Shown here piece by piece: positions 16,285 through 25,042 of a DNA stretch of 64,000 nucleotides. A program made the translations under genes and the position numbers. The notes under the pieces were generated by a model that saw only the letters and a program-made list of their open reading frames with translations, ran no database searches and was not told where the DNA came from. This DNA comes from Acidobacteriota bacterium (GTDB taxonomy: Bacteria; Acidobacteriota; Holophagae; Holophagales; Holophagaceae), in the NCBI GenBank assembly GCA_016192145.1, contig JACPUT010000008.1, positions 1 to 64,000 on the forward strand. The letters are read 5' to 3'. Within the stretch, counting starts at the first letter, position 1. The number at the start of each line of letters is the position of its first letter.

Positions 16285-16584
16285 TCACGGTCCGCCTTCC
16301 TCCTTGATGGCTTCTACTCCATCGTCGTTCCGCCCCCCGGAACTCACTGGCGTTCCGAAGCAGCCGCTGGCCTCCTGAAGTGACGACAATGCTATTTGTT
16401 CCTGCGTCCAGGGACCGAGGGTGGCCTCGCTCATGCGTTCCGGCGCCTCCTGAAGTGGGTGGCGGAAGTGGTCGATCCCATCGGTGAGCATCTGGTGAAG
16501 CAAGTGCTCTGTGCTTAGGGTTTCGGCCTCGATTTCCGCGAGCAGGTAATGGGCCTGGGACAAGGGATCCCCGTCGTGCTTCAT
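16285..16584 (-). CDS. Hypothetical protein downstream of the helicase gene
   Basis: This 99-aa protein starts MKHDGDPLSQAHYLLAEIEAE. The first half is helical and acidic with several His residues, and the second half is Gly/Ser-rich. Its ATG overlaps the stop of the large helicase gene (ATGA), which is the main reason to accept it as real. No family recognised. It is probably translated with the two large minus-strand genes. Confidence 0.55.
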   Translation of the reverse strand: MKHDGDPLSQAHYLLAEIEAETLSTEHLLHQMLTDGIDHFRHPLQEAPERMSEATLGPWTQEQIALSSLQEASGCFGTPVSSGGRNDDGVEAIKEEGGP

Positions 16585-19500
16585 GCGGCCTCCGTCTGAT
16601 TGCGACGCGCCCGGACGGCGGCCAGGCGTTCTGCGAGGCCGCTGTCGTCGAGATACCCTTCCGGGCTTTGGAAGAGGTTCGCCAGGACTTCCTTGCGTTT
16701 CACCCGATCGCGCGCCGCCCGATCGAAGGAGTGGTCCGCGAGGAGGTTGATGATCTCCACGTTCTCGGTCTGGCCCAGGCGGTGGATCCGGGCGGAGCGC
16801 TGCTCGTGGGTCTTGTAGGTCATGGGCTGGTCGTGGTGGATGAGCACCTTCCCGCGCTGGAGGTTCACGCCGGTGGCGCCGGCATCCGAGAGCACGATCA
16901 CGTCGGCCTCGGGGCTGCCGCCCCCTTCAGGTTGGAAACGCGCCACCTTGCCGGCCTTCTCCTTCGCACTGTCCTTGCCGGTGACGCTCACGGCCCGGAT
17001 GCCGGCGGCTTCCAGTCCCTGATGGATGGTCTCCACCGCCTGGAGGTTGTGGGCAAAGATCACGACCGGCTTGCCCTCGGCCAGACGGTCCCGGGCGATG
17101 CGGATGTGTTCCGCGATCTTGGGGCTGGAGGGGTGGACGTGGAGGATGCGGTTCTGCGCCGCTTCCCGGAACGTTCCCACCGCCTTGCGAATCCCTTCTG
17201 CGATGGGCGCGTGATCGGCTTCCGCCTTGCCCTCGAAGGCCTCCGGGGCCAGCTGACGGGCCCACTTCATGGAGTCGGGAGCCCGGGTCTGGAGCTTGGC
17301 GGAGGCCTGCTCCACCCGATCCAGCTCGGCCTGTTGCTCCGGGCTCACCCCCACGTTCACGTCGCGGTGGCTGGCGCCGACGCCAGGGTGGACGCGCTCC
17401 GCAAAGAAGTACCGGCTCAACTCCAACTTCAAACTTCGACGACTGAGGGCCGTGTCCACACCAAAACGGCGGAGGAACTCCTCCCGGGCCTGGGGCGGGT
17501 ACCGATCGGGATCGATCTTGTGGAGCCAGTCGAAGGCTTCGCTCGCGTCGTTCTTGACGGGGGATCCAGTGGCGCCGACGTAGCGTTCGGCGGCGTGGCC
17601 ATTGGCGTCCACCAGCCGTGCCAGAGTGGAGTCGGGCTTGCCCTTGCGGTTCAGGGCGTCGTGCCCCTCGTCCACCATCAGGGCGTGGACGTCCACGCCG
17701 TGGGCCGCCCAGGCGGCCTTCAGGGCCTCCGCCAATGCCTTCGGCGCGGCCTGCTTCACCCAACTCCGCGTGACGTCTGGCGCCTCGCCTCGGTGTTGGG
17801 CGAGCACCTTGAGGCTGTCGTCCCGCAGGGCCTGGTGGGTCACCACCACCGCGTGGGTGCCGGGATCCCGGTAGGCCTGCAGACGCTCCTCGAAGCCAGC
17901 GCCGGGGCGGGCGTGGACCTGGATGCCGGCCTTGGGATCCAGGAGTCGGATGGCCTCGGCGCCGAACTGGGCCTGGACGATGCTCGGTACGGCCAGGATC
18001 GCCTTCACGTGGCCGTGCCGCGCCTGGTGCAGCTCTCCGAGGGCCCCGAGCAGGATGGCCGTCTTTCCCGATCCCGCGCCGTAGAAGAGACCCAACCGTT
18101 TGAGCCGGGTGATGGCCTTCACCGCTCGCTGCTGGTTCACGAAACGCCCCGACATGGACATCCCCTCCCGGATGTCCACGGGCTTGGAGCTTGAGAAGGC
18201 CGCGGCGGCGGTGGGCATGGCGGCGCGGATCTGGTTCTCCAGCCTTTCACCCAAGGCCATTCGTTCTCCGGGACGCAGGTCCAGCTTGGGAAGGCCCTCC
18301 ACGCCATCCGGGTCGACCTCGTCGCCGAACAGCGAGCCCTGGGCCTGGGCCGCGGCAGCCTTCCGAGCGCGGGCTTCCTCCAGCTGGTCCTTCACCGTTC
18401 CGGCGGCGTATCGCCCGGACAGGTCCCGCTGGCGGAGCCGGTCCAGCTCCTGCTGGCGGGTTTGGCGGTACAGGGCCTTTTGCGCTTCGGTGCCCGTGGC
18501 GGAAAGAAAGGCCTCCGCGCCGCGGATGGGCAAGGCGCCTGTTTTGAGGCCGTGGCCCGTCAGGCGCTCATGGTGGGCCTTGAAGCGCTCCAGGAAGCGG
18601 GTCCGCATGGTGTCCTGAACCGCGTGGGTGGCCTCCTTCAGCCCCCCCATGGCTTGGACATAATCCGCCCACGGGGAGGATGCGCCCGCCTGATGTTGCT
18701 CTAGGACGGCCTGCCGCCGGGCCCTCCAGGCCTGCCAAATCGGTGATTCGATGGGTTCCAGATCCCCGAAGAGCCCGCCGCCCTCGTCGAATTTCTCGGG
18801 CTCGGGCCCGATGGCTTCGAGCGCCTTCTGCAGCCGCTGATGGGCCTCCTGGGCGTTGCCAAGGCTTTTCTTCGCGATCTCGCGGTAGAAGAAGTCCCGG
18901 ACCATGCCCTGCTGGACGCTGGTCAGCTCTCCCACCGGGAGGAAGGCGGCCTGGGTGCGGGGAGCTTCCGCCAGGGTCCGGTGCAGGGCTTCATGGAAAT
19001 CCGGGTGGTCCGCATCCAAAGACTGGGCGTGAAGGGCCGCGCCGCCGGGGAGCCCACGCTTGGCCAGGGTACGTTCGGCCAGGCGCTGGAAGGCGGGCAG
19101 GAACTCCTCCGCGCGACGCAGGCGGGTTTTGGGGATGGGCGCGCCCTTGGTGTCGAGGACGAGGTGGCCCTCCCGGTCCCGCTCGTAGAGGGGCTTGCCG
19201 TTGGGGGCTCGGACGACCTCCCGGAGGGGAAAGACCTTTTGGACTTCGCCCAGGTAGGGTCCCCACAGCGATTCCGGAACGCGGTCCGCCAGGGTTGTGG
19301 CGCTCATCAGGTCGGTCAGGATATCCGCAGGCCGCTCGCCGTCGGCAATCCGTTCTCCCACGTGATCCTCGATGGCCTCTCGGATCGCGAACGGTTCGGC
19401 GTCTTCGAACACATCGAGCTTTCGCCGAAAGAGCGGCGGCTCCATCAGGGGGTTGTCGTAGCGGGAGGCGCTACGTCGGGCGAAGCCCGCCGGGAGCCAC

Positions 19501-21398
19501 CCCTCCCGATCAAGTTGGCCGCGCTTGATCGCCAGAGCCAACTCCCGTTCGGCCCCCATGGCCGGGTCCACGGGGCGGACGAGGCGGTCCATTCCGGAAC
19601 GGTGGAGGGTGAGAAGCCCTTCGCCGTTTTCATGCTCCAGGGAGAAGTCCTCCTCCTGGAGGCCCAGGGCATGGGCGCTCAGCAGGGCCTGCTCTGGGCT
19701 GAGCCTGCCCATTGGAACGGTGAGCGTGTCACGCGGCGTTTCGCCGAGGGCCGCGATGAGGGCGGCGCGGGCCTCCAGGCGTCCCAGCGTGCCGCCCAGG
19801 GTCCGCCGCGCCTCCTGGAGGAGGGCGAGGCGGTTGCGCTGAAGGTGAGCGGCGACGGCAAGGTCCCGGGGCGTCCGGGCCAGATCGGCCTGGACTTGGT
19901 GGGCCTCCGCGCGGAGGCGCCGGGCCTCTTCCGTGACTGCGGGAAGGTCATGCGCTTGTTCGCGAAGGTGCTGTTCTTCCAATGCCGTGAGGATCTCGGC
20001 TTGCTCCTCGGGGGTGAACATTCCGCGGAAGGCACGGGCCGTAACCTGAGCGGCACCCTCGGGTCCGAGCACCTCCACGGCCTCTCGTTCGATCACGCCC
20101 TGTCCGAGGGCCGCGAGGGCCGCCTCATGCAGGGCGTCGAAGGCGCCGGTTCCGCGCAGCGCGTGCAGACCCTCCTCCGAAGGCACCTGGGAGGGGTTCA
20201 GAGATTCCTCCAGAGGGTGGGTCCCCTCCACCTCGTCGAGAAAACCCTGCACATGCCGCGTGAGCATCCGTTGGTGGAGGTCTTCCACCAACCCTTCCTC
20301 AACCTTCTCGGAGCTGGCGAGTGGGAAACCCGGAAGGAAGGTGCGTTCGCCGGGATTCCGCGTGGCGGCGTAGGCTTCCCGCAGTGCCTTCCGTGCGCGG
20401 AGGATGGCGCCCAGCTGTTCGTTCTGGGTGACGGCGTCTTGGAGGGCCTTCCGAATCGCCTGCGCGTGGGCGTCCTTCAGAGCCTTCGCATGCAGGTGCG
20501 CCTCTCGGGCGGCCTCGCCCCGCGCGGCGCCGAGGATTTGGAGGCCGACGAGAGGATCACCCTGGCCCGCGTGGACATGGGCATCCGAAAAACGACCCTC
20601 GTCCACGCGCTGCTGGAGTTGGGCCTCGCGAAGCTGTTGGACCTCTCCGGCGAGCCTCTCCCCTGTGAGGCCTGCAGCCTCTGCCCGCGCCCGAAGCGCC
20701 CGGTCGTAGCCGGAACCCTTTGAATCCGGAGCTGCAAGGACTGCGTCGATGTCGAGCCCTGGCGCATTGTCGAGTGTGGGGCCGATCTGCTGAAGGCCAG
20801 CGGCGGTTCGGATATCGGCGTCGAGGAGGAGCTTCTTCTCAGCGTCCTTCGCCGCCCGAAGTGCGTGCGCGAGCAGTTCCCGGTGGTGCTTGGCCTGGGC
20901 CAGGGCGGCGGTCTTTTCGTCCGTGTCCTCGCCCAGGGGCAATTCCACGTGTTCCTTCGGAACCCCTTGGGCGCCGAGCACCGTGTCGATGAAGGCCCTC
21001 TCCGCGTAGCGGCGGGTGTCCCGGGCCCCTTCCTTGGCGGCTTTGGCTTGGGTGCGTTCCTCCGGGCTCTGCAGGGTCTGCCGGGCCCGTTGTTCCGCCA
21101 GGCGGGCGCTTCGCCGATCTTTCATCTCCCGGGCGTAAGTAGCCGGGTCCTTCACGCCCACGAGCCGCAGGCCGTTGAGCTTGCCCCCGGCGCCGCCCAC
21201 CACGTGGTAGACGCCCTTCTGCCCCGGTACGGGGCGGATGAGGACGGGATGTCCCGGTGTCTCCGGTCCCCGGGGATGCACGGTGATCCAGCGGGATCCG
21301 TCCGGCTCCGAACTAGCCTTCAGGAGGGGCCGCACGTCCTCCCAGCCGGCCACCGCCAGGGATAGGATTCGGCCGTCGACCTCGCGGCAGGACAGCAT
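16581..21398 (-). CDS. Giant phage protein with C-terminal SNF2-type SF2 helicase
   Basis: The protein is 1605 aa. The first 1050 residues are largely helical, charged and Ala/Arg/Glu-rich, with no domain I can name. Residues about 1070-1590 form an SF2 helicase of SNF2 type. They carry Walker A GAGSGKT (about 1107-1113), a DEGH box (about 1241-1244), GATGSP (motif III), VIFAH, a GVNLQ segment and the QRSARIHRLGQ motif VI typical of Swi2/Snf2 proteins. I see no NPPY/DPPY methyltransferase motif. Its position beside the MuF gene, on the opposite strand, and its size fit a polyvalent protein packed in the head and injected with the DNA (as P1 DarB is), or a replication helicase. The start ATG overlaps the upstream gene's TGA. 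Confidence 0.8.
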   Translation of the reverse strand: MLSCREVDGRILSLAVAGWEDVRPLLKASSEPDGSRWITVHPRGPETPGHPVLIRPVPGQKGVYHVVGGAGGKLNGLRLVGVKDPATYAREMKDRRSARLAEQRARQTLQSPEERTQAKAAKEGARDTRRYAERAFIDTVLGAQGVPKEHVELPLGEDTDEKTAALAQAKHHRELLAHALRAAKDAEKKLLLDADIRTAAGLQQIGPTLDNAPGLDIDAVLAAPDSKGSGYDRALRARAEAAGLTGERLAGEVQQLREAQLQQRVDEGRFSDAHVHAGQGDPLVGLQILGAARGEAAREAHLHAKALKDAHAQAIRKALQDAVTQNEQLGAILRARKALREAYAATRNPGERTFLPGFPLASSEKVEEGLVEDLHQRMLTRHVQGFLDEVEGTHPLEESLNPSQVPSEEGLHALRGTGAFDALHEAALAALGQGVIEREAVEVLGPEGAAQVTARAFRGMFTPEEQAEILTALEEQHLREQAHDLPAVTEEARRLRAEAHQVQADLARTPRDLAVAAHLQRNRLALLQEARRTLGGTLGRLEARAALIAALGETPRDTLTVPMGRLSPEQALLSAHALGLQEEDFSLEHENGEGLLTLHRSGMDRLVRPVDPAMGAERELALAIKRGQLDREGWLPAGFARRSASRYDNPLMEPPLFRRKLDVFEDAEPFAIREAIEDHVGERIADGERPADILTDLMSATTLADRVPESLWGPYLGEVQKVFPLREVVRAPNGKPLYERDREGHLVLDTKGAPIPKTRLRRAEEFLPAFQRLAERTLAKRGLPGGAALHAQSLDADHPDFHEALHRTLAEAPRTQAAFLPVGELTSVQQGMVRDFFYREIAKKSLGNAQEAHQRLQKALEAIGPEPEKFDEGGGLFGDLEPIESPIWQAWRARRQAVLEQHQAGASSPWADYVQAMGGLKEATHAVQDTMRTRFLERFKAHHERLTGHGLKTGALPIRGAEAFLSATGTEAQKALYRQTRQQELDRLRQRDLSGRYAAGTVKDQLEEARARKAAAAQAQGSLFGDEVDPDGVEGLPKLDLRPGERMALGERLENQIRAAMPTAAAAFSSSKPVDIREGMSMSGRFVNQQRAVKAITRLKRLGLFYGAGSGKTAILLGALGELHQARHGHVKAILAVPSIVQAQFGAEAIRLLDPKAGIQVHARPGAGFEERLQAYRDPGTHAVVVTHQALRDDSLKVLAQHRGEAPDVTRSWVKQAAPKALAEALKAAWAAHGVDVHALMVDEGHDALNRKGKPDSTLARLVDANGHAAERYVGATGSPVKNDASEAFDWLHKIDPDRYPPQAREEFLRRFGVDTALSRRSLKLELSRYFFAERVHPGVGASHRDVNVGVSPEQQAELDRVEQASAKLQTRAPDSMKWARQLAPEAFEGKAEADHAPIAEGIRKAVGTFREAAQNRILHVHPSSPKIAEHIRIARDRLAEGKPVVIFAHNLQAVETIHQGLEAAGIRAVSVTGKDSAKEKAGKVARFQPEGGGSPEADVIVLSDAGATGVNLQRGKVLIHHDQPMTYKTHEQRSARIHRLGQTENVEIINLLADHSFDRAARDRVKRKEVLANLFQSPEGYLDDSGLAERLAAVRARRNQTEAA

Positions 21399-23296
21399 CA
21401 CGCGCCCGGTGACTCCGCCGTCGTAGAACGAAGGCCCTCGAACATCCCGAGGACCGCCTCGTGGCCGCCGGACGCGTTGGCCACCGTCTGCCGGATCGAC
21501 TCGGCATCGCAGCCCGCGTTTCGGGCTTCACGGCACGCATCCCGAAAGGGATTCGCTTCCGTCAGGTCCGACAGGGCCTTCAGCAGGTTCCGGGCCTCCT
21601 GGCGGGCCCCGTTCAGGGCCAGAGTGGCGTGGTGAAGGCGCGTGCGTGCGTGACCGGCGTCGAGGCTTGGCAGGGACTTCTTCACGTCGCGACCGCCCTC
21701 CCGCTCGCGAAGCTCACGGGCGTAGTCGTCCACCCGGAAGTGTCGCCAGTTCGATCCCTTCGGGTCCATCCATTGCTTGAAGTGCTCGACCCGCGTCTCG
21801 TGGGGGATGGCGCGGTGGGCCTCCTGCCAGGCCTTGGCGCCGGCATCCTCGTCTTTTTCGAGCAGGGTATTCGCCTCGCGGGCCTTTTCCTTGGGAATGT
21901 GCTGGTCCAGCTCATCCATCACCCACCGGCCCGACCGCCCGTGCAGGAAGGCCGTCGCCTGGTGCTCGTCCAGGCCGTGGTGGTTCGCGGCCTCGGCCAC
22001 CGCCCGGTCGATCTCGGCGTGGTAATTCGCGTGGCCGAAGGTGCCGAAGCCCGCGTAGTCCTCATGGTTCCCGAGCTTGGCGATGGATTCGGGCGTGTGG
22101 GGGCCATTGGGCTTTGGGGGTTCAGTCCCCCCCGCTGACGAGCCCTTCAGTTCCGTCGCCTTCCGCGAGTGGTGAATGGCGGATTCGGTGTGGTGATCCT
22201 GGGCCTTGCTATGACTCGAATAGTAGAGGCCTCCCTTGCGGCTGTTCTTGGCAATCTCGTGCGCCTGGGCTGCTTCCCAATGGGCATCCGATGCCACCTG
22301 GTGATGCTCAGGTGAACGGGAGTCCTCAGCGATCTGACTGGCTGCTCGCGCCTCCGCCGTTGCGTCATGGAAGTTGAGCTTGACCTTCTGCCCCTGGCGC
22401 AGGATGGCGGCTTGCACCTTGGGAGCCTGCAGACCTGCGCCGTAGGCCTTCGCGGCCGGATGGTTCCGGTCGAGGGCACGGGCGAGGGTTGGCCTCGACT
22501 TCCCTTCGGGCTTGGGTTCCTCTTTCGGCTTGGCGATTCCGGCTTTCTCGGTGGCCTCGGATTCGCGAGGTGCCTCTGCCTGCTTCAGGTGTTTGTCCCG
22601 GATCGGTGCATGGTGCTCCCGGTCCCCGCCGACCTTCTTTCCGTGCTCGATCAAGGCGTCCGCGTGGGCGTGGATGGGCGGGGTTGCCGCAGGTTGACCA
22701 ACCTTACCTTTCCCTTTGGCCTCGCTCGCGGCCTTGTGCCGGGCTTGGTTCGTCTCCTGGTGTGCCTCGGCCACGGTGGCATGCGCTGGCCCTTTCAGAC
22801 TCCATTCCTTCTGTCCCTTGCGGTGCCCCTCCAGGTATTCGATCTCGTGCCACGTCCCGCCGTGCTTCTCCTCCGTAGTGCCCGTGTACCTGGCCCGATC
22901 TCCCTTGTGGAAGAAATGGCCGCCATTCGGGCCCGCTTTCTCGTTCCCATCTCCCGCCCTTGCGCCTAGCTCCTGCAGGATGGTCGCGGCTTGAGTGGGA
23001 TCCGTTACATGGAAGTGGTCGTAGGCCCCCACGCGGCCGTGATGGGTGGCGCCGCGACGGCGCTTCTCCAAAGGGATGCTGTGCTTCTCGGCAGCGGCCT
23101 GGATGGTCTTGCTGTCTTCCGCATCCGTGGCGCGCAGGTAGGTGGTCCCATCGTGGTGGCGGCCCATGGCGGTGCGCTCGTGGAGGCCCGCAGGCTGGCC
23201 GTCGGGACGCGTGTCGTCGTGCTCGGGCACATAGACGATCTTTCCGCCGAGGTTCCGATAGTAGGCCTTGATGTGGGCCTTCATGAGTGGGCGCAT
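21398..23296 (-). CDS. Large hydrophilic phage protein, possibly virion-internal
   Basis: This 632-aa protein is very rich in His, Ala, Glu and Lys. Several stretches between residues 180 and 400 look disordered, and the C-terminus is helical. The N-terminus MRPLMKAHIKAYYRNLGG, with a following EHDDTR, resembles the start of other phage proteins encoded near capsid genes. No catalytic motif seen. I chose the ATG at 23296 (GGAGAG upstream) over a TTG at 23338. It is co-transcribed with the helicase gene (TGATG junction) and divergent from the prohead protease. Composition and partners suggest a protein co-packaged in the head. Confidence 0.6.
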   Translation of the reverse strand: MRPLMKAHIKAYYRNLGGKIVYVPEHDDTRPDGQPAGLHERTAMGRHHDGTTYLRATDAEDSKTIQAAAEKHSIPLEKRRRGATHHGRVGAYDHFHVTDPTQAATILQELGARAGDGNEKAGPNGGHFFHKGDRARYTGTTEEKHGGTWHEIEYLEGHRKGQKEWSLKGPAHATVAEAHQETNQARHKAASEAKGKGKVGQPAATPPIHAHADALIEHGKKVGGDREHHAPIRDKHLKQAEAPRESEATEKAGIAKPKEEPKPEGKSRPTLARALDRNHPAAKAYGAGLQAPKVQAAILRQGQKVKLNFHDATAEARAASQIAEDSRSPEHHQVASDAHWEAAQAHEIAKNSRKGGLYYSSHSKAQDHHTESAIHHSRKATELKGSSAGGTEPPKPNGPHTPESIAKLGNHEDYAGFGTFGHANYHAEIDRAVAEAANHHGLDEHQATAFLHGRSGRWVMDELDQHIPKEKAREANTLLEKDEDAGAKAWQEAHRAIPHETRVEHFKQWMDPKGSNWRHFRVDDYARELREREGGRDVKKSLPSLDAGHARTRLHHATLALNGARQEARNLLKALSDLTEANPFRDACREARNAGCDAESIRQTVANASGGHEAVLGMFEGLRSTTAESPGA

Positions 23297-23414
23297 GGAT
23301 TCTCTCCGGGGAACGAACACTACCTGGACCGTTTCCAAGCATCCAGGCGAGGCGCGGCCATCCTCCGGAAGCCCCTACAGCAGGAAGACCGGTAAGGGCG
23401 GGGCATTCGGAACC

Positions 23415-24299
23415 ATGCCGAGCGTCGCCATGCTCGCCCTCATGATCGAAGCCGCGCCCATGAAGGCCAGCACCCTCTCCTTGGTCCCATTCCTGCAGCC
23501 AGGAAGAGGACGCGCGGTGCCCATCCGCATCGAGGCGGGGCGGCTCTTCATGAAAGCGACGCCGAGCCTGGAAGGGGGACGTCGAGTCGTCTACTTCGAG
23601 GCTTCGAAGGAGACCCGCGACTTCCAGGGCGAGCGGGTGCTGACGAAGGCCCTGGCGGAATCGATCCCCTACTTCCTGGCCCACGGACGCATCGACCTAG
23701 ACCACGGGAGCGTCACGGGCTCCGTTCGCGGGCGGAGCGTCAATCCCTACGCGATGATCATTGGCCGCCCCCTGGAAGCCCGTGCCGCCGGGGATGGCGT
23801 GTGGGTCAAGGCCCAGATCCTGAGCCTGGAGGATCCGCAGAGCGACTGCGTGGCGATGGCCGACTACTTCTGGGACACGCTGCGGGCCCAGCCTTCCATT
23901 CCGTGGTACCCAAGCATCCACGGTCTCGTCCTGAACGAGGATGAGGTGGTGGAGGAGGGCGGTGGCCCCACGCGGGAGATCCGGCGCCTTCTCTGGCAAT
24001 CCGTAGCTTTCACGCAAACGCCCGTCAATCCAGCTGTCTCCCCGGTCTCTACCGTGCCTTTGCGGACCTTCGCCAAGGCCTTTGAGGACGGGAGTCTGGA
24101 CGACCTGCTTCGCGGGATTCCTTCCACCGGGGATCCGTTTCTTGCCCAGGGAACGGATGCGGGGGAGATCGACGTCCTCGGCATTCTCTGGGCCCTGGCC
24201 TCGGGTCTGGCTTCCCCTTCCGATCCCTTTGCGCTGACCGACGAACGCTTCCCCCGAGAACACGTCTCGGCCGTCCTCAGCGCCCTCGTCGACCTGTAG
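23415..24299 (+). CDS. Prohead protease-like maturation protein
   Basis: The protein has 294 aa. The central region YFEASKETRDFQGERV, followed by IDLDHGSVTGS, resembles prohead serine proteases. These have an N-terminal strand in which the protein recognises its own altered state, then a catalytic His (here His in DLDHGS, about residue 97) and a later Ser. The last 100 residues are a linker-rich tail. It lies immediately upstream of a scaffold-like gene and the capsid gene, the normal order protease-scaffold-capsid. The exact catalytic Ser is not certain. The start at 23415 was chosen from several in-frame ATGs and may be off by some codons. Confidence 0.7.
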   Translation: MPSVAMLALMIEAAPMKASTLSLVPFLQPGRGRAVPIRIEAGRLFMKATPSLEGGRRVVYFEASKETRDFQGERVLTKALAESIPYFLAHGRIDLDHGSVTGSVRGRSVNPYAMIIGRPLEARAAGDGVWVKAQILSLEDPQSDCVAMADYFWDTLRAQPSIPWYPSIHGLVLNEDEVVEEGGGPTREIRRLLWQSVAFTQTPVNPAVSPVSTVPLRTFAKAFEDGSLDDLLRGIPSTGDPFLAQGTDAGEIDVLGILWALASGLASPSDPFALTDERFPREHVSAVLSALVDL

Positions 24300-24307
24300 G
24301 AGGTCCC

Positions 24308-25042
24308 ATGGATCTGGCCGCCCTCACCGAAAAGGCGCGCGTCTTCTTGAAATCGCTGAACCGACCCTCCGCAGAAACGGAAAAGGAGCCGCCGGTGCCC
24401 GAGCCTCCACCCGATCCGGATCGCCTGGATCCCCGGGTGGAGGACGCCTCGCCGACACCCGAAGACGTGAAAGCCGCGAAGGCGCCCGCGACGGATGGCG
24501 GCGAAGGTGGAACCGAAACACCGTCGGCACCGGAGGGAACCAAGCCCGAGGAAACAAAGGAGGAGTCCTCGGAAGACTTCGACGTTTTCGGTAACCGCGA
24601 TCTGGAAGGCCGCGAAGTCCAGAAGGCGTTGCCACCCGTGGGCCATCCCGAACCTGGCGAATTGCCGAAGAGCTTCGACCCCGAGGATCTGGTCACTGAA
24701 CTCTTGCAGCAGGTCGGAGATCTCCAGGCTGTCGTGCGGGATTTGGTGGCGCAGATGGACGGTTTCAAACAGGGACAGATCGCCGCGGGCCGGGATCTCA
24801 AGAAAGCCCTCGACACGGGTCAGGAACTCCAGACCGCCCTCGCCAGGCTCCACGAGACGGTGCCGGCTGCGTCGACCCCCAAGGCCATCACGAAGGCTCT
24901 TCCTGACGCCGGGGAAAAGGTGGCGCCTCTTCTCACCCGGGCGGAACTCATGGTGCTCGCGGGTACTGGGCAGCTCACGCCGCTCGAGGTGGCCCGCCTC
25001 AACTCCCACCTTCAATCGCCCGCCCCTGAGGAGAACCGTTGA
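24308..25042 (+). CDS. Scaffold-like protein
   Basis: The protein has 244 aa. The first 100 residues are Pro/Glu/Asp-rich and disordered. Residues about 125-190 form a likely coiled coil (VTELLQQVGDLQAVVRDLVA). A short helical C-terminus follows. Capsid scaffolds are helical, acidic and placed right before the major capsid gene, as here. GGAGG precedes the ATG, and its stop overlaps the capsid start (TGATG). A tail or decoration role cannot be excluded. Confidence 0.55.
   Translation: MDLAALTEKARVFLKSLNRPSAETEKEPPVPEPPPDPDRLDPRVEDASPTPEDVKAAKAPATDGGEGGTETPSAPEGTKPEETKEESSEDFDVFGNRDLEGREVQKALPPVGHPEPGELPKSFDPEDLVTELLQQVGDLQAVVRDLVAQMDGFKQGQIAAGRDLKKALDTGQELQTALARLHETVPAASTPKAITKALPDAGEKVAPLLTRAELMVLAGTGQLTPLEVARLNSHLQSPAPEENR

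Noticed and set aside
16156-16383. A 75-aa plus-strand frame opposite the small gene downstream of the helicase
   Set aside because: It overlaps the minus-strand gene that is coupled to the helicase by ATGA and has no good start signal.
16581-21398. Annotating the giant protein as a DarB-type helicase-methyltransferase
   Set aside because: No NPPY/DPPY or SAM-binding motif could be found in its N-terminal part; only the helicase is supported.
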